From NCBI GenBank assembly GCA_964453525.1, contig CAYVOV010000007.1, forward strand, positions 1-64,000: a stretch of DNA of 64,000 bases, written 5' to 3'. This DNA is from CAYVOV01 sp964453525. Lineage in GTDB: Bacteria > Chloroflexota > Dehalococcoidia > Dehalococcoidales > UBA2162. This document shows, one piece after another, positions 36,762 through 45,136 of the stretch (position 1 is its first letter; every line of letters begins with the position of its first letter). The notes beneath the pieces were generated by a model, which saw only the letters and a program-made list of their open reading frames with translations, had not been told where the DNA came from and made no database searches. A program made the position numbers and the translations under genes.

Positions 36762-37904
36762 ATGAACACGCTATATACTTTTATTGTAACAATCTGCTTC
36801 CTGTTACTTTTTTGTGCTGTTACACCTTCATGTAAGCAAGTTGATACTAAACCGGATGCATCTATGTCTGAACTGCTCCCGGATTCCGGGCAATTTTCTG
36901 AATCAACCGTAACAACGGATAACGTAACTGAGCCTGATTCTCCTGCAGATACTTTTACTACAGCGATTCCGGAAACTGTTACCAAGGTTAGTGTTTACGA
37001 ACTAAAACAAAAGCTTGAGAAAGAGGAAAACGTGGTACTGCTTGACGTTCGTCAGGAGTCCTCCTTCGATACAGGTCACATTGAAGGTGCGATATCTATT
37101 CCAATTGCGGAGTTATCACATCGTTATCAGGAAATACCTCTCGGTTTAGAAGTAATTGTCTATAGCAAATGCGCCTGAAAAGGCGATAATACCGGCACCC
37201 GTGCGGTGCAAATGCTTATCGAGAACGGTTTCAACAACGTCCAGGAATTGAATGGTGGATATTCCGAGTGGCGAAAGACATACCTGGTATCAGAACCGCA
37301 AGTCCAAGAGACTGTTGATGCTGCCCCTGTATACAAGGTACGCCTTGGACTCAATGTCGGAGAGCCGGTGATTGATTTCTGGCTGAAAGACATTCATGGT
37401 GTGCAAGTCTCATTATTGGAATTGCTTACCAGGAAACCGGTTATGCTTGCGTTCGGCTCGTATACTTCACCGGAGTTCCGCCAGCAGGTTGCCGGAACTG
37501 AATCAATTATGGCAAAGTATCTGGACCGGGTTCAGTTTATTATAATATATGTTATCGAACCACACCCTGCAGGAGCGCAATCGCCATACTCCGATAAAGA
37601 GTGGATGTTGTCCTATAGCCATGATTTGGAAGGTAATCCGATTGTTCAACCAAAAACTTACGATGAGCGTTTTCGACTGGCAAAAAAATGTGCTGAAGAC
37701 GCAGGCATAACGGCAACAATCCTTATAGATGAAATAACTAATCCGGTATGGCAGATATACGGTACAGCACCTAACCTAGCATATCTTATTGAGACCGATG
37801 GCAAGATTGCCGAAGCCCAATTATGGTACGATGTAGATAAAATGGAGAGTGCCATCATAGATTATCTCGACAGAACGTCCGGTTCCCGTGAGAAAAAGTC
37901 ATAA
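36762..37904 (+). CDS. lipoprotein, Sec-containing rhodanese fused to deiodinase-like domain
   Basis: A single frame of 380 codons interrupted only by TGA at codon 139 (37176-37178). It has a signal peptide with a possible lipoprotein Cys at 24, a Ser/Thr-rich linker, then a rhodanese domain (about 80-170): VVLLDVRQESSFDTGHIEGA before the TGA, and GTRAVQMLIENGF and LNGGYSEWR after it. The TGA falls in the active-site loop, reading YSKCA-U-KGDNTG, the place where redox-type rhodaneses carry Cys or Sec. The second domain (about 200-375) matches the iodothyronine deiodinase/thioredoxin fold (MLAFGSYTSPEFR, IIYVIEPHPAG); its usual Sec/Cys is Ser here. A SECIS-like hairpin follows the TGA. A simple nonsense mutation is the alternative, but conservation past the TGA argues against it. 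Confidence 0.8.
37195..37209 (+). promoter_or_regulatory. candidate bacterial SECIS hairpin
   Basis: GCACC-CGTGC-GGTGC forms a perfect 5-bp stem with a five-base loop whose second base is G. The loop begins 22 bases after the in-frame TGA. Bacterial SECIS elements need a short upper stem, a G in the first two loop positions, and a loop about 16-37 bases past the UGA; all three hold. An overlapping alternative fold (ACCG/CGGT) exists. Confidence 0.6.
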
Positions 37905-37982
37905 TAACAGGTTTTCACTTCAAAGTTAATAATTCAGCAGTATTGGAATAAATATCCTTCACAAAGTATCGATGCTCAGGAT

Positions 37983-39221
37983 ATGAACGATATCTGGAAT
38001 AGCAGGCTCCAAATGAAGAGTGAACTGAATCTATCACCCGAAGATAATCTTCTTATCGCCAGCGCTAGAATAAATATGGATGACAGTATGTCGTACAAAA
38101 TAAAAGAGATACTTGGTTTAGATCTAGACTGGGATTACATCATGGAGGAAGCCTCCAGAAATGAGATTGAGTCACTTTTATATCATAACCTTCATAAGAT
38201 GGATGATAGCCGCAATATTCCTGAAAGTGCTATGAAGGATTTGAGAGTTGCATATTATGCCACTACCAGTCGCAACATTCGTTTTCTGAATGAACTTAGT
38301 AAATTACTGAAAACCTTCAATGATGCAAATATTGAAGTTGTCGTATTAAAAGGAGCGGCTCTGGCAGAGACTGTTTACCAGAATATAGCCTTGAGACCTT
38401 TCGGTGATATTGATTTACTTATAAGAGAAGATAAAATGCCTGATGCTGAGGAGATACTTTCAGATTTGGGGTATTCTACTCCACCTGTATACCCTTCAAA
38501 GTGGCACAGAAAGCGGCACATGATATCTGTGAGGGCTGAGGAATTACACTACGTTAATCAAGACAAAAATGTAATACTTGACCTTCACTGGGATCTACAA
38601 CCTCGTTCAAGTCCTTTCCAGATTGATGTACAGAAGTTCTGGGAGAATACACAGACCATGAAGTTGGCTGGTGTTGAAACACTTATTTTTACTCCTGAAC
38701 ATCTATTGGAGCATCTCTGTTTTCACATATATAAGGAGGTTATCGGAGGAGTATCAATTTTAATACGGCACTGTGATGTTAATGAAGTTGTGAGATATTA
38801 CGAAAGAGATATAGATTGGGGATATTTTGTAGAGACATCTAAGCGCTACGGACTACAAATTCCTAGCTACTACGGATTGTATACTGCGAGTGGATTATTG
38901 GGAGCCCCCGTTCCTGAAAACGTTTTGTCCGAGCTTAAGCCTGATAAGAACAAAGTAACTATATCATTAGAACAAGTACTTCATCCTGCTTTAGTTAAGC
39001 CGAAGGTAGACGATAAAGAATATCTCCTGAATGTCAAACGCCGAATATCAGCCATTAAGGGAATTAAGAATCAATTCTACTATGTACTCGGCCATATCTT
39101 CCCAAACAGAGAGTATCTAATACATCGTTACTCTGTTAAAAGGCCATATTTTGCCTATTTCTGGCGTGTTGCCAGGCCGTTCTTACTTTTAATCCGTGCT
39201 GTTAAAAACTCAATCAATTAA
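37983..39221 (+). CDS. NTP_transf_5-type nucleotidyltransferase
   Basis: A 412-residue protein of the uncharacterised nucleotidyltransferase family NTP_transf_5. The core has VVVLKGAALAETVYQN followed by RPFGDIDLLI, the Asp-x-Asp metal site of the polymerase-beta-like fold, and VILDLHWDLQ. Members often sit in peptide natural-product clusters with HPr-kinase-like and PqqD proteins. In pseudomycoidin lasso peptide clusters, such a protein works together with the kinase to decorate the peptide. It is therefore a candidate tailoring enzyme for the RiPP encoded downstream, though a 750-base gap separates it from the next gene. Base composition here is more AT-rich than in the flanking housekeeping genes. 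Confidence 0.8.
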   Translation: MNDIWNSRLQMKSELNLSPEDNLLIASARINMDDSMSYKIKEILGLDLDWDYIMEEASRNEIESLLYHNLHKMDDSRNIPESAMKDLRVAYYATTSRNIRFLNELSKLLKTFNDANIEVVVLKGAALAETVYQNIALRPFGDIDLLIREDKMPDAEEILSDLGYSTPPVYPSKWHRKRHMISVRAEELHYVNQDKNVILDLHWDLQPRSSPFQIDVQKFWENTQTMKLAGVETLIFTPEHLLEHLCFHIYKEVIGGVSILIRHCDVNEVVRYYERDIDWGYFVETSKRYGLQIPSYYGLYTASGLLGAPVPENVLSELKPDKNKVTISLEQVLHPALVKPKVDDKEYLLNVKRRISAIKGIKNQFYYVLGHIFPNREYLIHRYSVKRPYFAYFWRVARPFLLLIRAVKNSIN

Positions 39222-39978
39222 TCCTCCCTCAATTTTTACTCCTTCCCGTGGTTCTAGAGTTATTCTCACCTGTTTTTGATCACGAAAAGCAGTGAATACA
39301 CCATAATTCAATAACAGTTTATAGCAATATATGAATGTACAATACACTGTGTGTTTTAACTCATGTGGCTCCCTAGACAGGTAATGCTTCAAAGTAACGA
39401 TATTATCATTCAGTATTTACTTAAGCATTTGTTGCACATGAAGGCGAGGAAATGCTGAGGGAATTGAGAATTCAGAAAAATGAGCCTGATAATTGGAAGT
39501 AGGGGATGGTGGTTAGTAACGCCCTGAAAGGAAAACCTCTTGACATTTCGTGTATAATAGTTTAGCATACTTCGGATATATCTCCTCAGAGAACAAGACT
39601 ATGTTACATAGTGAGGAGTATATTTCAAAAATTACACGTGGATGCGTAATTGACATATTGAGGTCAAATGCGGTAGCGTGTGTTTTCCCACATAAAATCT
39701 GGCGTTAATTAACCTTGCCCGGTAATTTAAGAGTTTATCGTTTATTCATTCTTTCCGAATCAAATACAAGCGCTATACCATATGATAACCGGAATTCTTC
39801 TATAATCTATATTCCTCCAAATATTGCTCATAGCTATTGTTGACCGTTAGTCGTTCGCAGTTGTGGCTACGTAATTAATCATTTATTGACTCCCAGCTTC
39901 GAAAAACGTTAAGACATATAATCTGAGAAGACTTGTAGTTCTCATCTTTAAATAATTTAGCGCGATAATAATGGCGGT
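39222..39978. other. 750-base AT-rich gap, no gene supported
   Basis: No ORF with a convincing ribosome site was found. A TTGACA at 39540 is followed by TATAAT only seven bases later, so it is not a normal promoter pair. A 35-codon ORF from ATG 39600 lacks a ribosome site. The gap may hold regulatory sites for the peptide cluster. Confidence 0.4.
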
Positions 39979-40563
39979 TTGGCAGGTATGCAGATATACC
40001 ACAAAGGGGAAAATACAGAACTGGATCCCGGGCAAACCTTTCATATTCTTGGCAAACTCTGGGAGGAACTACTTCTAAAACACGGAGCATGCTGGGGAAA
40101 GGTGGCCTCGGACAGTATGTATCCTCTAATCGGGAAAGGAGACCAGATACTGGTAGAGAGGAGTACCTGGAAACAGGTGCGTTTTGCCGACATCATCGTA
40201 TTCAGACGGAATGAACAGCTAGTTACCCACAGGGTGCTGGGGAAACGGAAATTCAATAACGAAAGGTATTTCCTTGAAAAGGGCGATGCAATACTTGAAT
40301 CAAGCTTAATCCCGGAAGGAACTCTTGTCGGCAGGGTTGCGGCTATTAAAAATTCACAAAGATTGATTCATCCGATATCAGGACTAGGACGTCTCCTTCA
40401 GCTTGCATTAGCTGGTACTTCATATAGCTCGCTACGATTGGCGACAGTAATGCACTTTTGTCTCGGCTGGCGTAAAAATACTGCCAATAGAAATCACTAC
40501 GGCGCGGTTTACAACAGTTTTTTCTCAATGGTTCGCAGGGCTACTATACGGCTCCTGCGGTAA
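39979..40563 (+). CDS. S26B-type signal-peptidase-like protease
   Basis: About 194 residues. The catalytic Ser46 is in ASDSMYPLIGKGD and His84 is in LVTHRVLGKR, with YFLEKGDA after it. A His in place of the bacterial signal-peptidase Lys marks the S26B (archaeal/ER SEC11) type, which is also common in RiPP clusters. A C-terminal hydrophobic stretch (about 135-155) may associate with membrane. Its likely job is leader removal from the precursor at 43.07 kb, coupled to export; this is inference from position. The start is TTG at 39979 or, more likely, ATG at 39988. The 270 bases that follow show no supported gene. Confidence 0.78.
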   Translation: MAGMQIYHKGENTELDPGQTFHILGKLWEELLLKHGACWGKVASDSMYPLIGKGDQILVERSTWKQVRFADIIVFRRNEQLVTHRVLGKRKFNNERYFLEKGDAILESSLIPEGTLVGRVAAIKNSQRLIHPISGLGRLLQLALAGTSYSSLRLATVMHFCLGWRKNTANRNHYGAVYNSFFSMVRRATIRLLR

Positions 40564-40832
40564 CGTTATAGTTCATAGGAGCATTTATTTGGCGAAAGAA
40601 GATGCTCCATCAAGCCAATAATTATATTGTTCCTCCGTTGGAGTTTCCTGTCATCTTTCCTGACAATCGTCTGCAGCCCATTGACAGCCTGACTGTACTT
40701 CCTCATTTATTAATAAGCATAAAACATAATATTATTTATTGAATCCTTTAGTTGATATTCCACCGAGCGTCCACCAAAATAGGTACTTTTGGGACCTAAA
40801 TTTCCACCTTTTCATGTTATATTATTCGCGGC

Positions 40833-41720
40833 GTGACCATACCAAAACGGGTTGAGAAAAGTATGCATACAAACGATCCGCTTAAAATAGCGCTCGGCGA
40901 CCTTTGTATTGAACTTAACTGTTCTGATCTGGAATTCATGGCCGATATGCGTATAAAATACGCACCCTTCACATCATCACGGCTACCGGATTTCGTTATT
41001 ATTCTCAGTCTTACCAACAGATTCCATGTTTCCGAAATCAAGGATCTCCTGCATACCTCAAGGTCATATATCGATGGCAACCGCTACTATGCCAGACCGG
41101 CATTATTCGACTGCCTTATTGACTGGGAGAAGGCAAATCTCCACATCACGGTCGAGAAGGAGCTGTTTTCTCCAGAAGCAGATTACAAATTAATGAATAT
41201 TTTATTGCGCGGTATCTATGCAGGAGTTTACAGGAGAATAAAGAAGACTTCACCAGAGGCTTACCTTGTTCATGGATGTGGTATTGCCAGCGGAGAAAGC
41301 TGTTACCTGTTTACCGGACCTTCCGGCTCGGGTAAGACGACTGTTGCCAGCTTAGCCGATGGTAGAAAGATATTAAATGACGAAGCCGTACTCATCAAAA
41401 AGAATAGGGAGGGATTTTATCTGTCGGGTACACCTATTGACGGAGGAGTATCAAGCAAGTGTGGAGATACTGCTCATCTCACTTCTATCTTCTTTCTGAA
41501 ACAAGATACCGATGTTTCTCTACGGCGCCTGACTAAGGTGGAGATATACAAGAGGTTTTTTACTGAGATGTTTGACACATCCCCGCTCTTTGAGTCAACC
41601 GGCTTAAAGTATTTGTCTGAACAGGTGGACTTCACCATGGAAGTTACGGCCCGGGTACCGTCATACGAACTCGCATTTCGCCCTGACACTTCCTTTTGGC
41701 AGGCTATTCGTACTATTTGA
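40833..41720 (+). CDS. HPr-kinase-like protein of the RiPP cluster
   Basis: 295 residues with a P-loop GPSGSGKTT (162-170) in a serine-kinase HprK-like fold, followed by GRKILNDEAVLIKK, the Asp-containing segment of the family. The HPr-binding N-terminal half of true HprK is replaced by about 150 unrelated residues. In some lasso peptide clusters such kinases phosphorylate a Ser on the precursor. Here a target in the 43-residue precursor (Ser14, Thr12 or Thr25) can only be guessed. The start is GTG at 40833 or ATG at 40863. It stops 15 bases before the preferred ATG start of pqqD, and the two are probably cotranscribed. Confidence 0.78.
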   Translation: MTIPKRVEKSMHTNDPLKIALGDLCIELNCSDLEFMADMRIKYAPFTSSRLPDFVIILSLTNRFHVSEIKDLLHTSRSYIDGNRYYARPALFDCLIDWEKANLHITVEKELFSPEADYKLMNILLRGIYAGVYRRIKKTSPEAYLVHGCGIASGESCYLFTGPSGSGKTTVASLADGRKILNDEAVLIKKNREGFYLSGTPIDGGVSSKCGDTAHLTSIFFLKQDTDVSLRRLTKVEIYKRFFTEMFDTSPLFESTGLKYLSEQVDFTMEVTARVPSYELAFRPDTSFWQAIRTI

Positions 41721-41735
41721 AAAGGGGTGGTAATA

Positions 41736-42017
41736 ATGATTGATGGACGGCATTTGGTTAGAGATGAAAATGTTGTCTGGCGAGATATAGCCGATGAGGT
41801 AATAATTGTTGAGAAAGACTACACTACTATTCGCGTCTTGAATAAGACGGCAAGTTTTATCTGGACTTTAGCTGACGGTACCAGATGTGTGGATGATATA
41901 ACCTCAGAAATATGTAATAAGTACGATGTTACACCAGAACAAGCCAGGTCCCATACCGAAGAATTCTGCAATCAACTCCTTGAAACAGGCTTAATTAAGC
42001 TCGTGGATTCCAAGTAA
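41736..42017 (+). CDS. PqqD-family RiPP recognition element
   Basis: About 93 residues of the PqqD fold, the small winged-helix-like domain that binds RiPP leader peptides and presents them to the modifying enzyme. Family marks are VVWRDIADEVIIVE, LNKTASFIWTLADGTR and DDITSEICNKYDV. It lies 15 bases before the radical SAM gene, so the pair forms the classic PqqD-PqqE arrangement. ATG at 41736 with AAAAGGGGTGG eight bases upstream is the best start; an in-frame GTG lies at 41727. Confidence 0.9.
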   Translation: MIDGRHLVRDENVVWRDIADEVIIVEKDYTTIRVLNKTASFIWTLADGTRCVDDITSEICNKYDVTPEQARSHTEEFCNQLLETGLIKLVDSK

Positions 42018-42032
42018 AGCGGGGAGGTCAGG

Positions 42033-43070
42033 TTGACAAAGAGCATTCTACGTCCCTTACTCCATAGTGTTATGGATAGAGCAGCGGATAACTTGGTTCC
42101 TTTTCAAGTGAGTCTTGAACTCACTCATCGCTGTAACCTTTCGTGCCAGCACTGCTATATCGATACGCGTCTTCGTGAAGAGCTGTCTCTTTCCGAAATG
42201 AAGAGCGTTCTTGACCAACTGGCTAAAGCCGGCACCATGTACCTACTCTTTACCGGTGGAGAGCCGCTGGTACGACAGGATTTCTTTGACATAGTTTATT
42301 ATGCCAAAGAAAAAGGATTTTTATTTATGCTTCTTACCAATGGGACGCTGATTACACCTGAAGTTGCCAGAAAAATCGCTCAACTTGAGCCAGTCTCCGT
42401 CGGTATGAGCTTACATGGTGCCACTGCCGTCACGCACGATAGCATTACCAGGAAATCCGGCTCGTTTAAAGCACTTATTCGGGCCTTTCACTTATTGAAG
42501 GAACTGGATGTAAATGTTATGCTCCACTCTATACTTATGAACTTAAATGTAAATGAAGCAGAGAGGATGAAGGAACTGTGCCATATGCTCGGCGCATACC
42601 TCCATATTGGATATGAAATTATACCCACCAGAGAAGGCTCATCCGCCCCATTTCAATATGAAGCAAGCCTGACCGAGCTATGCGAAAATTACAGCAAGGA
42701 CTGGTTTGAAGATAATAGTACGGTAACAGAAACAAGCGGAGTCTGTAAAGCAGGAAAAGGGATTTGTTCTGTTTCTCCAAACGGAGACGTTTTTCCCTGT
42801 CTCCTCATGCCGATGAAAGTAGGTAATTTAAGAAAAGAAAAATTTGTTGACATCTGGCAGAATAATCCTTGCACTGAACTGGTCTACCTGCGTTCGATAA
42901 CCTGGGATGACTTATCAAACTGCAAGGACTGCCAGCTGGCCATGCACTGTAAAAGGTGCATGGGGGTGGCCTATGCTGAAACAGGGGAGTTGACAAAACC
43001 AGCTCCCAGCGCCTGTCGCAATGCTGCTACCAGATCAGAACTCTTTAAACAAAAGGGGGTGATAACATAA
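42033..43070 (+). CDS. radical SAM/SPASM peptide maturase
   Basis: A 345-residue radical SAM enzyme. The AdoMet 4Fe-4S motif is CNLSCQHC (Cys34, 38, 41), followed by FTGGEPL. A C-terminal SPASM domain (about 245-330) offers auxiliary-cluster cysteines in CKAGKGICSVSPNGDVFPC and CKDCQLAMHCKRC. It belongs with PqqE/AlbA-type enzymes that form C-C or thioether crosslinks on peptides. The two precursor Cys residues (CPPC) or the aromatic pair before them are the obvious targets, but the bond type cannot be read from sequence. The start is TTG after GGAGGTCAGG. Its stop overlaps the ATA proposed as the precursor start. Confidence 0.9.
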   Translation: MTKSILRPLLHSVMDRAADNLVPFQVSLELTHRCNLSCQHCYIDTRLREELSLSEMKSVLDQLAKAGTMYLLFTGGEPLVRQDFFDIVYYAKEKGFLFMLLTNGTLITPEVARKIAQLEPVSVGMSLHGATAVTHDSITRKSGSFKALIRAFHLLKELDVNVMLHSILMNLNVNEAERMKELCHMLGAYLHIGYEIIPTREGSSAPFQYEASLTELCENYSKDWFEDNSTVTETSGVCKAGKGICSVSPNGDVFPCLLMPMKVGNLRKEKFVDIWQNNPCTELVYLRSITWDDLSNCKDCQLAMHCKRCMGVAYAETGELTKPAPSACRNAATRSELFKQKGVIT

Positions 43071-43198
43071 AAGAACCATACGAAAAACCCGAAATGGTCA
43101 CCGAGAGCATTGACGTTAACTTGATCATGGCCAACGGTACTTACGGACCAATTCCTCAGCTAGAGCCCTTCTTTGGGCTGTGTCCACCTTGCCCTTAG
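43067..43198 (+). CDS. RiPP precursor peptide with apparent ATA start
   Basis: 43 codons, too short for ordinary gene calling. The leader reads (I/M)KEPYEKPEMVTESI, matching the K-x-Y-x-KP-x-(V/M) start typical of radical-SAM/PqqD-associated precursors. A Gly/Pro-rich part follows, and the C-terminus is FFGLCPPCP. Where a Met codon is expected there is ATA at 43067, preceded by AAAAGGGGGTGATAAC with good spacing; the next in-frame ATG (43094) would remove most of the leader. The ATA overlaps the TAA of the radical SAM gene, giving translational coupling. Either AUA initiation or a single-base sequence error would explain it. Function as modifying substrate is inferred from position and composition. 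Confidence 0.78.
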   Translation: MKEPYEKPEMVTESIDVNLIMANGTYGPIPQLEPFFGLCPPCP

Positions 43199-43199
43199 G

Positions 43200-43340
43200 A
43201 TAGAAAAAAGTGACGGCGTTACCGCTCGCACGTTTGAAGAGGTCTGTAACTTCTTGGCAGAAAGGCTGGAACTTAACCGTACCAGATGTATTTTGGGGCA
43301 GGCGCTGGGAGCTGGTTTAGTCGACCCAGTCTATGGCTAA
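43200..43340 (+). CDS. possible small ORF after the precursor
   Basis: About 46 codons (from ATA at 43200; in-frame TTG at 43173 is an alternative start inside the precursor gene) with a protein-like composition: TARTFEEVCNFLAERLEL then CILGQALGAGLVDPVYG. I do not recognise it. It lacks a clear ribosome site and a normal start codon, so it could be a decayed gene, a coupled small protein, or chance. A competing frame from GTG at 43211 looks less protein-like. Confidence 0.3.
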   Translation: MEKSDGVTARTFEEVCNFLAERLELNRTRCILGQALGAGLVDPVYG

Positions 43341-43364
43341 CGGAAACCAGATAGGAACTTCAAT

Positions 43365-43883
43365 ATGGAAGATGAATTCCGTGTCCAGGCAACTGATAAC
43401 AAGTGTAATACGGTAGACTATGCAAGCCTTGGTTACGCGCTGCGGCTTTGCTGGGACCTACCAATGCTCCAAAATAGCGAACTCGTGAAATTACCAAGCG
43501 TGATAAAACGTGCTCGCAAGGAAAATGGTAATCTTGAGCTGGCTAAGGCACTTCGCGATGAGCTTATCGCCTGTGCAGCCCAGATCACCAGACGTAATAA
43601 ATATCCCATAGAACAGATTGTTTCAGCAATTGAAAATAATAGACAGGATCTGGGCAACGAGAATGTTATGAGAATCAAGAAAGAGCTTGGTATCCCGTTT
43701 CCGCGTGATAGAATCGATCTGGCAAGGTATTATACTATCCGCCTAGTAATGGAAGGAATCAGTAACAAAGTAATCGCGGAGTTCCTCCAGGTAGAACCCA
43801 GGACGGTAGCTAATTATATTAGTCAGGCCAAGAAACGTATCAGACTCATTCTGGAATACAGCAGCGTACCAATTGGTGCGTAA
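43365..43883 (+). CDS. HTH regulator of the peptide cluster
   Basis: A 172-residue protein. The C-terminal 45 residues form a LuxR/sigma-4-like helix-turn-helix (GISNKVIAEFLQVEPRTVANYISQAKKRIRLI). The N-terminal part is helical and unrecognised. It is the last gene before a strong terminator, so it probably regulates the peptide operon or the exporter that follows. An AGGAA ribosome site precedes the ATG. No phospho-receiver domain is present, so the signal must act through the N-terminal helices or by abundance. Confidence 0.7.
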   Translation: MEDEFRVQATDNKCNTVDYASLGYALRLCWDLPMLQNSELVKLPSVIKRARKENGNLELAKALRDELIACAAQITRRNKYPIEQIVSAIENNRQDLGNENVMRIKKELGIPFPRDRIDLARYYTIRLVMEGISNKVIAEFLQVEPRTVANYISQAKKRIRLILEYSSVPIGA

Positions 43884-43930
43884 TTTAAAAATGAATGTTA
43901 TTCCGGTCAGAATAATGGGCACATTCTGAG

Positions 43931-43977
43931 AGCACAAAAAAGGCAGGTACACTTTATGTACCTGCCTTTTTTGTGCT
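43931..43977. terminator. strong bidirectional intrinsic terminator
   Basis: A perfect 20-bp stem (AGCACAAAAAAGGCAGGTAC and complement at 43958-43977) with a seven-base loop. It has an A tract on the left arm and a T tract on the right arm, so it terminates in both directions. It closes the peptide operon 47 bases past the regulator stop. Confidence 0.92.
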
Positions 43978-44080
43978 AAGCAATACCGCGGTAAGTGCAA
44001 AATTTTTTCGACTGCAGGAGTTACACTTTGGACAAAATTATTCAATTCGGATCCCTAGTCAGGCCCTATTAGCTGTTCAT

Positions 44081-44108
44081 TTGAAATTAAACATAACAGT
44101 GCTATAAT
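44081..44108 (+). promoter_or_regulatory. sigma-70-type promoter of the ABC exporter
   Basis: TTGAAA (44081-44086), a 16-base spacer and a consensus TATAAT (44103-44108), ending 21 bases before the TTG start of the ABC ATPase gene, which has AAAAAGGAG. The transporter thus has its own promoter after the terminator. Confidence 0.75.
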
Positions 44109-44129
44109 TTTTTTCAAAAAGGAGAAATA

Positions 44130-45134
44130 TTGCCTTACGCTATAGAAACATTCAACCTCACAAAGAAATACCCTCAGATAAGAGGATACCGGGAACTTAT
44201 CATACATCCCTTCAAGGGAAAGAAGATAACGGCTCTTGATAATGTCAGCATACAGGTGAATAAGGGCGAACTCTTAGGTTTGCTCGGCCCAAATGGAGCA
44301 GGGAAGACAACATTGATTAAAATTCTTTGCACTCTGGTTCTACCTACCGAAGGAAAGGCACTTGTAAATGGGCATGATCTGGAACATGCCGGTAGAGAAA
44401 TCAGGAAGATTATTGGTTATGTAGTAAGCGAAGAACGAAGTTTCTATTGGAGACTTACCGGAAGCCAAAACCTTAGATTTTTTGCCACCCTTAATGGTTT
44501 CTCCAGTCTGGAAGCAAGCGAGAGGATTGATGAGGTTCTCAAACTAACTGGCCTGCAAGACGATGCCGCCAGAATGTTTAAGGATTATTCTACTGGTATG
44601 AGGCAGCGGCTGGCGATTGCCAGAGCAATGCTTACCAATCCTGAGATTCTTTTCATGGACGAACCGACAAGAAGTCTGGACCCACTTACCTCACATAAAT
44701 TACGGAAATTTATTAAGGAACAGGTTGTCCATGAACAGGGTAAAACAGTATTTTTCGCCACTCATAATCTACCAGAGGCAGAGGAATTGTCAGACCGGAT
44801 TGTGATTCTGGACGGTGGAAAGGTAAAAATCTGCGGGACGCTGACCGATATCAGACAGTACCTTAGTAAAAAGCAGAATTATATAATCCATCTGCGTGTT
44901 ACGTCTGACCGTCTACTTGATAAAATCAGGTCACTGAAAGGAATTAATAATCTCCAGGTATCCGAGCCTGCTATTGGAGATGGTGTTACACTTGAGCTTG
45001 AGCTTGATAGTGAAACAGGAGATATTTCTGCTGTACTTGAGGGGATTATTCAATCTGGAGGATACATAACAGCCTGTATTCCCAAGGAGGCATCACTCGA
45101 AGAAATGTTCACACAGATTAGTGGAGGAGACTAG
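44130..45134 (+). CDS. ABC exporter ATPase (DrrA-like)
   Basis: A 334-residue ATPase of an ABC-2 exporter: Walker A GPNGAGKTT, signature YSTGMRQRL, Walker B EILFMDEPT, and switch His in FFATHNLPEAEEL. The C-terminal 90 residues (after about 240) form the extra domain seen in DrrA/NatA-type ATPases, which export drugs or peptides. It is translated from TTG after AAAAAGGAG and is followed two bases later by the permease gene. The likely cargo is the mature peptide from the cluster before it; this is inference from position. Confidence 0.92.
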   Translation: MPYAIETFNLTKKYPQIRGYRELIIHPFKGKKITALDNVSIQVNKGELLGLLGPNGAGKTTLIKILCTLVLPTEGKALVNGHDLEHAGREIRKIIGYVVSEERSFYWRLTGSQNLRFFATLNGFSSLEASERIDEVLKLTGLQDDAARMFKDYSTGMRQRLAIARAMLTNPEILFMDEPTRSLDPLTSHKLRKFIKEQVVHEQGKTVFFATHNLPEAEELSDRIVILDGGKVKICGTLTDIRQYLSKKQNYIIHLRVTSDRLLDKIRSLKGINNLQVSEPAIGDGVTLELELDSETGDISAVLEGIIQSGGYITACIPKEASLEEMFTQISGGD

Positions 45135-45136
45135 GG

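Noticed and set aside
36762..37178. Treating the rhodanese and deiodinase parts as two separate genes
   Set aside because: They are in one frame, split a single rhodanese domain, and the second has no ribosome site of its own.
39540..39556. TTGACA followed by TATAAT as a promoter
   Set aside because: Only seven bases separate the boxes, far from the 16-18 needed.
43211..43321. GTG-started ORF in another frame after the precursor
   Set aside because: Trp/Arg-rich translation with no protein-like pattern; the overlapping frame is more plausible.
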